This document shows, in pieces, positions 36,908 through 44,231 of a DNA stretch of 64,000 nt. This DNA comes from Catenulispora sp. EB89. Its GTDB lineage: Bacteria; Actinomycetota; Actinomycetes; Streptomycetales; Catenulisporaceae. The DNA is taken from NCBI RefSeq assembly GCF_041261445.1, contig NZ_JBGCCU010000025.1:1-64000 (forward strand), read 5' to 3'. Positions within the stretch are counted from its first letter, which is position 1. Every line of letters begins with the position of its first letter. A program made the position numbers and the translations under genes. The notes beneath the pieces are model-generated. The model did no database searches and was not told where the DNA came from. It saw only the letters and a program-made list of their open reading frames with translations.

Positions 36908-37216
36908 ATGGGGACGGCCGGCGGTGGATTCACAGCGGATTCCGGGGGGAACCGATGGCAGGGCGCGTTTCGCCGTGCGCACGCACGGCTCGGTGGGGGT
37001 CTTATCCGATATCGCCGCCCATCCTCGGATCAAACCTCTGATCTCGCCGCCGCCGCTGTGGCCGCCGCCGCCGTCCCCGTTCCCGGTTCGGGTGCCCGCC
37101 CCGGACCTCACCCCACGGCCCGTCCCCGCGCCGGCGCCCGCGACGGCGCAGGCCCGTCGGCGGCCGCCGCCTGCCCGCGTCCCGGCGCGCGGGGCAAGGA
37201 AGGCGGCCCCGTATGA
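36908..37216 (+). CDS. possible leaderless ORF overlapping the glycosyltransferase start
   Basis: 102-codon frame whose ATG lies 6 nt after the TAGGAT -10 box. Its TGA overlaps the ATG of the glycosyltransferase as ATGA. Composition is Ala/Pro/Gly/Arg-rich with no recognised domain. Promoter fit and stop/start overlap argue that it is translated and couples the next gene. Against this, composition is what a random frame in such DNA would give. Uncertain. Confidence 0.4.
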   Translation: MGTAGGGFTADSGGNRWQGAFRRAHARLGGGLIRYRRPSSDQTSDLAAAAVAAAAVPVPGSGARPGPHPTARPRAGARDGAGPSAAAACPRPGARGKEGGPV

Positions 37217-38307
37217 CCAAAATCCTGCACGTCATCACCGGCCTGGCCTCCGGCGGCGCCGAGCGCCAGCTGGCCACGCTGTTACAGCACCTGCCCGAGG
37301 AGTGCGAGGTGGCGTGCCTGACCGAGGGCGGCCGCGTCGGGGAGCGGATCCGGGCCGACGGGTTCCGGGTCCACGACCTGCGCATGCCGTCCAACCGCGA
37401 CATGGCGTCGCTGATGCACCTGGTGAAGCTGGTCCGCGACGGCGGCTTCGACATCGTGCACACCCACCTGTACCGGGCCCACCTGTACGGCCGGCTGGCC
37501 GCGCGGATGGCCGGGGTGCGCGCCATCGTCGCCACCGAGCACTCGTTGGGCAGGGAGCTCATCGAGGGGAAACCGAAGGACCGGCTCGGCGTCCGGGCCA
37601 TGTACCGGGCCTCCGAGCGCATGGGCCGGGTGACGATAGCGGTCTCGCAGGCCGTCGCGGACTACCTGCGGGCCTGGCGGATCGAGCGGGTCGAGGTGAT
37701 AGAGAACGGTATCGACATCCGCGAGTTCCGCTTCGATCCGAACGCGCGCACCCTGGTGCGCAAGATCCTGGGCATCGACGCCGGCGCCTTCGTGATCGGC
37801 GGTGTCGGCCGACTCGACCCGGACAAGCACTTCGAGGTGCTGATCGAGGCGGCCGGCCGGATCGACGGCGCGATCGCGCTGATCGTCGGGGCCGGCCCGG
37901 ACCGCGCGCGGCTGCAACGGCTGGCGCACGAGATGATGCCCGGCCGCGTGCACTTCACCGGGGACGTCGGCGGCGGGATGCTGGAGATCAAGGACCTGCT
38001 GTCGGCGATGGACGTGTTCGCCTCGCCCTCGCCGTCGGAGACCTTCGGGCTGGCCCCGCTGGAGGCCGTGGCGTGCGGGCTGCCCGCGGTCTACTCCGAC
38101 TCCCCGGCCCTGGACGGGCTGTCGGGTCTGGGAGACCGCGCCGCCCGGGTGCCGTCCCGGCCCGACGCGTTCGTCGCCGCGCTGCGGGAGGCGGCGGACC
38201 TGACGCCCGTGGACCGCTCGGCGCCGCCCGGCGCGCTGGAACGGTACGCGGTCGCCGAGCAGGCCGCGCATGTCAGTGAGTTGTACCGATCGGTGCTGGC
38301 CGGATAG
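37213..38307 (+). CDS. glycosyltransferase, GT4 family (GT-B fold)
   Basis: 364-aa nucleotide-sugar transferase. The N-terminal ILHVITGLASGGAERQLATLL is the GT4 acceptor-side loop, with IVHTHLYRAHLYGRLAAR near residue 77. The donor domain has GGVGRLDPDKHFEVLIEAA near 197 and the EX7E motif PSETFGLAPLEAVACGLP near 276-293. A single glycosyltransferase without neighbouring polysaccharide genes; donor and acceptor cannot be read from the sequence. No signal or TM segment. Confidence 0.92.
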   Translation: MTKILHVITGLASGGAERQLATLLQHLPEECEVACLTEGGRVGERIRADGFRVHDLRMPSNRDMASLMHLVKLVRDGGFDIVHTHLYRAHLYGRLAARMAGVRAIVATEHSLGRELIEGKPKDRLGVRAMYRASERMGRVTIAVSQAVADYLRAWRIERVEVIENGIDIREFRFDPNARTLVRKILGIDAGAFVIGGVGRLDPDKHFEVLIEAAGRIDGAIALIVGAGPDRARLQRLAHEMMPGRVHFTGDVGGGMLEIKDLLSAMDVFASPSPSETFGLAPLEAVACGLPAVYSDSPALDGLSGLGDRAARVPSRPDAFVAALREAADLTPVDRSAPPGALERYAVAEQAAHVSELYRSVLAG

Positions 38308-38358
38308 CCCTGCCCGGCGCCCGGTGCCGGTCTCGGTGCCGATCGTCCCGGGCGCCCG

Positions 38359-38371
38359 GTGCGGTTCTCAG
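38359..38371 (+). repeat. left target-site duplication
   Basis: GTGCGGTTCTCAG, identical to 39086-39098 and flush with the left terminal inverted repeat. Confidence 0.85.
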
Positions 38372-38402
38372 TGAGGTGATCTCAGCAGGCGATTCGGCCG
38401 TG

Positions 38403-38789
38403 TCAACGGATGATGCAAACCTCCGGCATGGGCAGTCCCCAATCACCCAGTTCAGTAGTGAGGACTCGGCGGGCCAGGTGACGGACTCGACTCCAGCCTG
38501 CATCGGTGGACAGCGCTTCCAGCGTCCACCGATCAGCGTTGTCCGGGCCACTCATCTCCTCGAAGACCGCGTCGATTTCCTGCAGGTCAGACATGGCGCT
38601 AGGACTGAACTGTCCTGCCGCGACCAGATACTCGGCCATGCCGAACGCGTGATCGAAGTCCAAGGCGATTTCGTCCGCCCCGACGCCGTACTTCTCCAGC
38701 CAGGCTACTTGGCTCGAAGCGTCAGCCGCTGTCACGATCAGCGCCTCGATCAGTAGGCGCCGGCCGTACGAAGGACCGGGAGTCTCCAC
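38403..38789 (-). CDS. cargo gene: conserved uncharacterised actinobacterial protein
   Basis: 128-aa soluble, acidic-helical protein from a GTG. Notable segments: GRRLLIEALI, VAWLEKYGVGADEIALDFDHAF near residues 28-49, DLQEIDAVFEEMSG near 67-80, and ADRWTLEAL..AGWSRVRHLARRVL near 85-110. I recognise the pattern as a streptomycete hypothetical family without assigned function; size and composition would suit an immunity or antitoxin-like protein, but nothing proves this. The stop lies 16 nt inside the left inverted repeat, so the gene is wholly inside the mobile element. Confidence 0.7.
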   Translation of the reverse strand: METPGPSYGRRLLIEALIVTAADASSQVAWLEKYGVGADEIALDFDHAFGMAEYLVAAGQFSPSAMSDLQEIDAVFEEMSGPDNADRWTLEALSTDAGWSRVRHLARRVLTTELGDWGLPMPEVCIIR

Positions 38790-38899
38790 GCCACGATCGT
38801 CTCACGTGCCCATCTCCGCCAACCACGCCCAGCATCCATCGGAGCAGGTTGTGCGACTGCCTGAACGCCGTGGGGACCTCAGAGATCCGCGACCCGACC

Positions 38900-39068
38900 G
38901 GGATCTTCTTTTCTGCCAGGCTCGCTGTGCCCCGCGCCATGATCTGGTTCGTCGCCGGACTGCTACGAGAGAACCGGCACACGCTCGGGACCCGGCGGAA
39001 CACCCGCATCCTCACCTGTTTCCGCCCTCGTCCTCACGCAGTTCGAGCACAAGATGATCTGGCGATAG
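38900..39068 (+). pseudogene. putative transposase end fragments inside the element
   Basis: One frame reads ARLAVPRAMIWFVAGLLREN followed by RHTLGTR, which resembles the N-terminal helix-rich region of IS5-type actinobacterial transposases. Another frame reads VSALVLTQFEHKMIWR and stops at 39068, two nt before the right inverted repeat, as expected for a transposase C-terminus. Together they suggest an internal deletion derivative. Similarity is by eye and short. Confidence 0.35.
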
Positions 39069-39085
39069 TCGCTGAGATCACCTCA

Positions 39086-39098
39086 GTGCGGTTCTCAG
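39086..39098 (+). repeat. right target-site duplication
   Basis: GTGCGGTTCTCAG, flush with the right terminal inverted repeat and identical to 38359-38371. Confidence 0.85.
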
Positions 39099-39119
39099 CG
39101 CGTTTCTCACCCCTGGGGC

Positions 39120-39135
39120 CATGACAGCTGTCATG
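39120..39135. promoter_or_regulatory. 16-bp perfect palindrome CATGACAGCTGTCATG
   Basis: Exact dyad 115 nt upstream of the ABC exporter ATPase. Plausible operator for that operon; the likely regulator is the response regulator at 42703 or an unseen repressor. Confidence 0.5.
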
Positions 39136-39249
39136 CCGTTTTCACGAGCTTCCGCAATGGTTGCGGCCCTGGTCACGGTGGTGTCATGGATGTCGAACGG
39201 GGAGACGTGAGACCCGCACACACCACTGAGGACACTGGGGACGACTGAC

Positions 39250-40215
39250 ATGCCACGAGACGCTCGAAGCCCGGACGGGGCGGTAGTCGAGTTCGAGAAC
39301 GTGAGCAAGACCTTCCACTCGCCCAAGGGGCCGGTGCACGCCGTCAACCACCTGACGATGGCGTTGCGGCCCGGCCAGACCATCGCCTTCCTCGGCCCGA
39401 ACGGCGCCGGGAAGTCCACCTCGCTGAACATGCTGCTCGGGCTGAGCCGGCCCGACTCCGGCCGGGTGGCGCTGTTCGGCGGCACCGCCGCCGACGCCAT
39501 CAAGCACGGCATGGTCGGGGCGATGCTGCAGTCCGGCGGGCTGATGAGCGACGTGACGGTGCGCGAGCAGGTCGGGTTGTGGGCGAAGCTGCACCCGCGG
39601 CCGATCCCGGTCGCCGAGGCGCTGAAGCGGGCGAACATCGCCGACCTGGCCGACCGCCGGGTGGACAAGCTGTCCGGCGGGCAGCAGCAGCGCGTGCAGT
39701 TCGCGATGGCGATCATCGGCGACAGCCCGCTGATCGTCCTGGACGAGCCCACGACCGGGATGGACGTGGAGAACCGCCAGGCGTTCTGGGCGACCATGCG
39801 GGAGCGCGCCTACGAGGGCAAGACGGTGCTGTTCGCCACGCACTACCTGGAAGAGGCGGACCAGTTCGCCGAGCGCGTCATCGTCATCAACAAGGGCCGG
39901 CTGCTCGCCGACGGCTCGGCGGCCGAGATCAAGGCCAGCGCGGGCGCCAAGCGGCTGTCGTTCCGGCTGCCCGGCGTGCCGGACGCGGTGCTGCACCGGC
40001 TGCCGAACCTGGTGCACGTGGAGCGGCAGTCGGACATCGTGCGGCTGCAGTCCTCCGACTCCGACGCGACGCTGTACGCGCTGCTGGACGCCGGATACCG
40101 GCCGGCCGAGATCGAGATCCAGGCGCTGGGCCTGGAGCAGGCATTCCTGGCGATCACCGCCGAGGACAACTCCGTCGGGGACACCGACACCGCGACTCTG
40201 GAGGCGGCGCGATGA
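39250..40215 (+). CDS. ABC-2 type exporter, ATP-binding subunit
   Basis: 321-aa ABC ATPase: Walker A GPNGAGKST near residue 50, Q-loop MLQSGGLMS, signature LSGGQQQRVQFAMAI near 142, Walker B LIVLDEPTTGMD near 163, and switch His in FATHYLEEADQ. A C-terminal extension of about 80 residues is typical of drug/antibiotic exporter ATPases. The stop overlaps the permease start (ATGA). A two-component system follows, as in antibiotic- or envelope-stress-sensing BceAB/LiaRS-like modules. Confidence 0.95.
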   Translation: MPRDARSPDGAVVEFENVSKTFHSPKGPVHAVNHLTMALRPGQTIAFLGPNGAGKSTSLNMLLGLSRPDSGRVALFGGTAADAIKHGMVGAMLQSGGLMSDVTVREQVGLWAKLHPRPIPVAEALKRANIADLADRRVDKLSGGQQQRVQFAMAIIGDSPLIVLDEPTTGMDVENRQAFWATMRERAYEGKTVLFATHYLEEADQFAERVIVINKGRLLADGSAAEIKASAGAKRLSFRLPGVPDAVLHRLPNLVHVERQSDIVRLQSSDSDATLYALLDAGYRPAEIEIQALGLEQAFLAITAEDNSVGDTDTATLEAAR

Positions 40216-40934
40216 GTGCCACGCTGACGCTCACCAAGCTGGACGTGATGCGGGTGATCCGCAACGGCCGCTACCTGATCTTCGCGATCGCGATGCCGGC
40301 GGCGCTGTACCTGATCGTCGGCAAGCAGAGCACGCAGGCCGACGGGGTCGACTTCAAGGCCTACTACATGCTGGCGATGGCCACGTACGGCGCGTTCGCC
40401 GGGGCCCTGATGAACAACTCCATCCGGATCGCCACCGAGCGCAAGTCCGGCTGGACCCGGCAGCTGCGGCTGACGCCGCTGCCGGGCTGGGGGTACGTCT
40501 TCGCCAAGGTGGTCACCTCGCTGGCCACGACCATCCCGTCGGTGCTGGTGGTGTTCGGGATCGGCGCGTTCCTGAACCATGTGGAGATGCCGGCCTGGAA
40601 GTGGGTCGTGAACGCCCTGGTGCTGTGGATCGCCTCGATGACCTTCGTCTCGCTGGCGGTGGCGATCGGCTACCGGTTCGACCCGGAGACCGCGCAGCCG
40701 GCCGTGATGCTGGTGTTCTTCCCGATGGCGATCCTGGGCGGCCTGTGGTTCCCGCTCGGCGGCACGCTTGAGAAGATCGGCAAGTGGTTCCCGACGTACC
40801 AGGCGCACAAACTGGGCACGGACATCATCAGCAGCGGGAAGGTCTCGGCGACCTCGGTCGCGGTGGTGCTCGGGTGGGGCGTGCTCTTCGCCCTGCTGGC
40901 CGTGGTCTCGTACCGGTCGGCGAAGGAGCAGTGA
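40212..40934 (+). CDS. ABC-2 type exporter, permease subunit
   Basis: 240-aa integral membrane protein with six spans. It starts at ATG 40212, overlapping the ATPase stop by 4 nt. TERKSGWTRQLRLTPLP near residues 76-92 is the ABC-2 coupling region, and GGLWFPLGGTLEKIGKWFPTYQAH is the conserved C-terminal ABC-2 stretch. Forms an exporter with the preceding ATPase. Confidence 0.93.
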   Translation: MSATLTLTKLDVMRVIRNGRYLIFAIAMPAALYLIVGKQSTQADGVDFKAYYMLAMATYGAFAGALMNNSIRIATERKSGWTRQLRLTPLPGWGYVFAKVVTSLATTIPSVLVVFGIGAFLNHVEMPAWKWVVNALVLWIASMTFVSLAVAIGYRFDPETAQPAVMLVFFPMAILGGLWFPLGGTLEKIGKWFPTYQAHKLGTDIISSGKVSATSVAVVLGWGVLFALLAVVSYRSAKEQ

Positions 40935-41045
40935 TGTGACCGGCGGGGTCCCCGGTGCCGGTCGGCTGGTTCCGTCCGCCGACACCGGGGCCCGCCGGGT
41001 TGCGGAGGGAACCCGTGGGCGAGGCACGATACGGAGGTGATGGAC

Positions 41046-42362
41046 GTGGGGAACGAGCGGTCGGCCGAGGGGCCGTCGGCGACGGCCGAGGAGGGGATGG
41101 CCGGCGCCGCGGAAAGGGCCGGCCGTTCGGCCTACGCGGACCCGCCTCTGATGCTGAAGGCGCCGCGGGTCGGACAGCCGGGCCGGTTCAAGTGGCTGTT
41201 CGCCGCGGTCTGGCTGTTCTACCTGGTCGACCCGGTGGCGAAGGTGAGCCGGTCGGACCACTCGCCGGGCTTCAAGTGGCTGATCTACGGCCTGGTCACG
41301 GTCTTCGTGCTGGTCTACGCCTGGCTGGCGTACTCGGTGTACCCGAAGTCGGGCCCGATCGGGGTGGTCAACGAGGCCCCGAGAGCGGTGGTCCCGACAT
41401 TGGCGATCATGGCGGCGCTGGCCTTCGTGACCAGCGTCTGGGTCGACTCGGACCTGGCCGGCATGTGGGTGTACGTCGGAGCCGGCGCGGGCCTGGGCCT
41501 GACGATGCGCGACGGCACCGCGGCCCGCGGCGTGTTCGCGGCGCTGGGACTGATGACCGTCTGCGTCCTGCTCAGCGCCGACCTCCGCTCGGTCTCCACC
41601 TGGCTGACCCTGGCGTTCCCGATCTTCTTCGCCGGCATGTCCACCCTGGGCATCCGCCAGATGGCCGCCCTGATCGGCGAACTCCGCGAGGCCCGCAACC
41701 AGGTCGCGCACCTGGCGGCGAACGAGGAACGACTCCGCCTCGCGCGCGACCTGCACGACCTGACCGGCCACTCGCTGGCGACCATCACCCTGAAGGCGGA
41801 ACTGGCCCAGCGCATGCTGGCCAAAGCCCGCGACGCGGCACCGGAGGGCCCGACCCCGCGCCTCGACGCGGCGCTGACCGAGGTCGGCGAGATCGAGCAG
41901 GTCTCCCGCCAGACCCTGACCGACATCCGCCAGGCGGTGAGCGGCTACCGCCGCGCGACACTGGCAGTGGAGGTGGCCTCGGCACACCTGGCCCTCGACG
42001 CGGCCGGAATCAAGCTCGACGCCTCCCCCGACGTCGCCGCCGCAACGGAAGAATTCGACGCGCGGAGCGAATCCGCGCTGGCCTGGTGCCTCCGCGAGGC
42101 GGTGACGAACGCCATCCGCCACAGCGCCGCGGAGCACGTGCACATCACGCTGGTACGCAGCGGCGACGAGATGGTGCTCACGGTGCGCAACGACGGCCGC
42201 GGCCTGGCAGCGACGGTCGGCGACACCGACAGCTGCGGCGGCCACGGGCTGACCGGCCTGCGCGAGCGGCTGGACGAGGTCGGGGGACGGCTGTCGGTGG
42301 GCGGGAACGACGGGGACTTTCGGTTGGTGGCGGCGGCTCCGGTGAAGGGGGTTGCGGGGTAG
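41046..42362 (+). CDS. sensor histidine kinase (NarL/LiaS/DesK type)
   Basis: 438-aa membrane kinase. GTG at 41046 is preferred because GGAGG lies exactly 8 nt upstream; ATG 41040 would leave only 2 nt. Six hydrophobic spans occupy about 50-205. The HisKA_3 dimerisation region has RLRLARDLHDLTGHSLATITLK with the phospho-accepting His near 238. The HATPase part has REAVTNAIRHSAA and GGHGLTGLRERLDEVGG. Follows the ABC exporter; the cognate response regulator is at 42703. Confidence 0.93.
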   Translation: MGNERSAEGPSATAEEGMAGAAERAGRSAYADPPLMLKAPRVGQPGRFKWLFAAVWLFYLVDPVAKVSRSDHSPGFKWLIYGLVTVFVLVYAWLAYSVYPKSGPIGVVNEAPRAVVPTLAIMAALAFVTSVWVDSDLAGMWVYVGAGAGLGLTMRDGTAARGVFAALGLMTVCVLLSADLRSVSTWLTLAFPIFFAGMSTLGIRQMAALIGELREARNQVAHLAANEERLRLARDLHDLTGHSLATITLKAELAQRMLAKARDAAPEGPTPRLDAALTEVGEIEQVSRQTLTDIRQAVSGYRRATLAVEVASAHLALDAAGIKLDASPDVAAATEEFDARSESALAWCLREAVTNAIRHSAAEHVHITLVRSGDEMVLTVRNDGRGLAATVGDTDSCGGHGLTGLRERLDEVGGRLSVGGNDGDFRLVAAAPVKGVAG

Positions 42363-42393
42363 GGCGGGGTGTGGGGCTTGGTGCCGGCGGTGC

Positions 42394-42537
42394 GGCTGGA
42401 TGGTGGCTGGCGCGGCCGGGCATGTGCGGATAGGGCTGCGCGGCGGCTGAGTGATTGCCGGGCGAACCTGGCGCGGCGGCCCGATGCTGGTCGGACAAGG
42501 GTGGCGGTCGGGCTGGATGGTGGCTGGCGCGGCCGGG
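42394..42537 (+). repeat. 117-bp-spaced duplication between kinase and regulator genes
   Basis: A 27-bp perfect direct repeat beginning GGCTGGATGGTGGCTGGCGC occurs at 42394-42420 and 42511-42537. Parts of the following sequence (ATGTGCGGAT, and GCAGCTG-like followed by GTGATGGCGGGC-like) recur too. This lies in the 340-nt gap (42363-42702), which otherwise holds no gene. Confidence 0.8.
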
Positions 42538-42690
42538 TGCGGTTTTGGGCAGGGGCAGGAATGTGCGGATGAACTACACAGCAGCTGGGTGATGGCGGGC
42601 ATGGCTGTTCGCGGCGGGATGCGGTTGTGTGCGGCGCGCGAGCCTGCGCTGCGGCCGACTTCCCCACCGCCCCGCCCGAATCGTTCCCGG

Positions 42691-42696
42691 TAGGTT
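42691..42696 (+). promoter_or_regulatory. -10 box for leaderless response regulator
   Basis: TAGGTT ends 6 nt before the ATG at 42703, so the regulator may be transcribed separately from its kinase. Confidence 0.5.
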
Positions 42697-42702
42697 GGCC
42701 CC

Positions 42703-43329
42703 ATGACCACCGCGCCCGCCGACGTCGTCCGCCTCCTGCTCGCTGAGGACCAGGCCATGGTGCGCGGCGCCCTGGCGACGCTGCTCAATCTCGAGGACGA
42801 TCTGGAGGTCGTCGCGGAGGTGGGGCGCGGCGATGAGGTGCTGGCGGCGGCGAAGGCCGCGGATGTGCGGGTCGCGCTGTTGGACATCGAGATGCCGGGG
42901 ATGTCCGGGCTTGATGCCGCCGACGCGTTGCACCGGGCGCTGCCGGATGTGCGCATCATCATCCTGACCACGTTCGGGCGGCCGGGGTTCCTGCGGCGCG
43001 CGATGGAGTCCGGGGCTTCGGCGTTCCTGGTGAAGGACGCGCCGGTGGCCGAGTTGGTCGCGGCGATCCGGAAGGTGCTGCGCGGGGAGCGGGTCATCGA
43101 CCCGGATCTGGCCGCCGCCGCGCTCGCCGCCGGGGAGAATCCGCTGACGCCGCGTGAGCGCGACGTGCTCGCGGCCTCCGCCGACGGCTCGACCATCGCC
43201 GACATCGCGCGGCGGCTGCACCTGTCGGAGGGCACGGTGCGCAACTACCTGTCGGCCTGCATCCAGAAGACCGCCGCCCGGAACCGCACCGAGGCGGTCC
43301 AGGCGGCGCAGCAGCGCGGCTGGTTGTGA
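42703..43329 (+). CDS. NarL/LuxR-family response regulator
   Basis: 208-aa regulator: receiver domain with phospho-acceptor Asp in VALLDIEMPGMSG near residue 60 and Lys in FLVKDAPV near 108, then a LuxR-type helix-turn-helix (LTPRERDVLAASADG..IADIARRLHLSEGTVRNYLSACIQK). Partner of the kinase ending at 42362. Likely controls the ABC exporter upstream. Confidence 0.95.
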   Translation: MTTAPADVVRLLLAEDQAMVRGALATLLNLEDDLEVVAEVGRGDEVLAAAKAADVRVALLDIEMPGMSGLDAADALHRALPDVRIIILTTFGRPGFLRRAMESGASAFLVKDAPVAELVAAIRKVLRGERVIDPDLAAAALAAGENPLTPRERDVLAASADGSTIADIARRLHLSEGTVRNYLSACIQKTAARNRTEAVQAAQQRGWL

Positions 43330-43374
43330 GCGGCCGGCGGTGATTCGGGTTTTTCGGGCCCGGGGTTCTGGGGT

Positions 43375-44220
43375 TTACGGGACCTGTTTGAACGCGGCCA
43401 CCAAGGCCGCGCCGAGCTTCTCGTTCAGGCCGATCGTCCGGAGTTCCTGGGGATCAGGGAGTTTCGAGAGGTCCTTGTTGTCGGCCCGGAACCCGAAGTT
43501 GTAGTGGGTGCTGGTGAGGTCGCGGATGGTGAAGACCGTGTCGAACTCTCCGTCCCAGGTGGGCGCGCTTGCCCGGGAGGACTGCCACTGGGCGGCGAGT
43601 CCGAGGAACCGGGCGTCGCCGCACTGGATCGGCTTGTCGCAGTCCCAGTCTGCCTTGAAAGGGTTCTGGCCGACGTCGACCTGCAGGTTGTAGGCCCGGC
43701 CCGACGGCTCGACGACATCGAGCATGATGCCGAACACGCTCTCGGGCACCGGCCCGACCGCCGGGTTGCCGACGTAGGCCTTGGCGTACTTCAGTGTGCT
43801 GCCGGCGGGCAGTGCCGCCTCGAAGGCCTTCACAGCGGCCTGCGCCGCCGGCCGGTCGTCCTCGAGCGGCGAACCCATGATTTCGGGCAGCGGCTTGGAC
43901 GGCATCAGGTTCGTGGGCGCCGTCGAGGTCTGCGTCGTGGTCGCCGGGCCCGGGGCGGTGGCGGGACCCGCGTGCCCCACCACGAGTACCGCCGTGACCA
44001 CCGCGGCCGTGGTCACGCCGACCCCGCCGGCCGCCAGCGCCCGGCGATGCGTCCGCCTGCGCCGTCCCAGGGCCCGGGCGCGATGGTGGAGGTCGACCAG
44101 GACCGGCACCTCCTCCGGCGCCGCCGCCGCGAGCCAGTGCTCGATGTCCTCCGCTCCGTAGTGCTCCTGCTCGTGTTCCTGCTCTCGTTCCCGTTGGTGT
44201 TCCTGTCCGTGGTCGTGCAT
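43375..44220 (-). CDS. membrane protein encoded with ECF sigma factor (putative sigma regulator)
   Basis: 281-aa single-pass protein. ATG at 44220 is preceded by GAGGAGG at 6-nt spacing. The N-terminus is His/Glu/Gln-rich (about 35 residues), with a short stretch, a TM near 70-92 and an extracellular C-terminal domain containing KAFEAALPAGSTLKYAKAYVGN and CDKPIQCGDARFLGL. It lies 11 nt after the sigma gene, the position of an anti-sigma factor, but no ZAS zinc motif (HxxxCxxC) is present. Paralogous in layout to 55394-56317. Confidence 0.75.
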   Translation of the reverse strand: MHDHGQEHQREREQEHEQEHYGAEDIEHWLAAAAPEEVPVLVDLHHRARALGRRRRTHRRALAAGGVGVTTAAVVTAVLVVGHAGPATAPGPATTTQTSTAPTNLMPSKPLPEIMGSPLEDDRPAAQAAVKAFEAALPAGSTLKYAKAYVGNPAVGPVPESVFGIMLDVVEPSGRAYNLQVDVGQNPFKADWDCDKPIQCGDARFLGLAAQWQSSRASAPTWDGEFDTVFTIRDLTSTHYNFGFRADNKDLSKLPDPQELRTIGLNEKLGAALVAAFKQVP

Positions 44221-44231
44221 GCCCGGCCTCC

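Larger units (their letters stand above)
38372..39085. mobile_element. 714-bp non-autonomous insertion element with cargo gene
   Basis: Ends are perfect 15-bp inverted repeats: TGAGGTGATCTCAGC at 38372-38386 and its complement GCTGAGATCACCTCA at 39071-39085. The element is bracketed exactly by a 13-bp direct repeat, GTGCGGTTCTCAG. This is the signature of transposition with a 13-bp target duplication. Inside are one intact gene on the minus strand (38403-38789) and short pieces that resemble the two ends of a transposase on the plus strand. No intact transposase fits, so movement would need one supplied in trans. Family not assigned; target duplications of 9-14 bp occur in IS4- and IS481-type groups among others. 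Confidence 0.8.
38790..39249. other. gap with transposase scraps and ABC promoter region
   Basis: 460 nt without an intact gene. It includes the right third of the insertion element, the right target duplication, a 16-bp palindrome at 39120-39135 and the upstream region of the ABC exporter operon. Confidence 0.6.

Noticed and set aside
36885-38279. Long plus-strand frame across the glycosyltransferase
   Set aside because: It overlaps the clearly recognisable GT4 gene in another frame and has Arg/Pro-rich, non-protein-like composition typical of off-frame reading in high-GC DNA.
38722-39015. 97-codon minus-strand frame in the insertion element
   Set aside because: No recognisable motif; it overlaps the cargo gene start and the plus-strand transposase-like scraps.
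39843-43244. 1133-codon minus-strand frame over the ABC exporter and two-component genes
   Set aside because: Antisense shadow; five recognised plus-strand genes occupy the same DNA.
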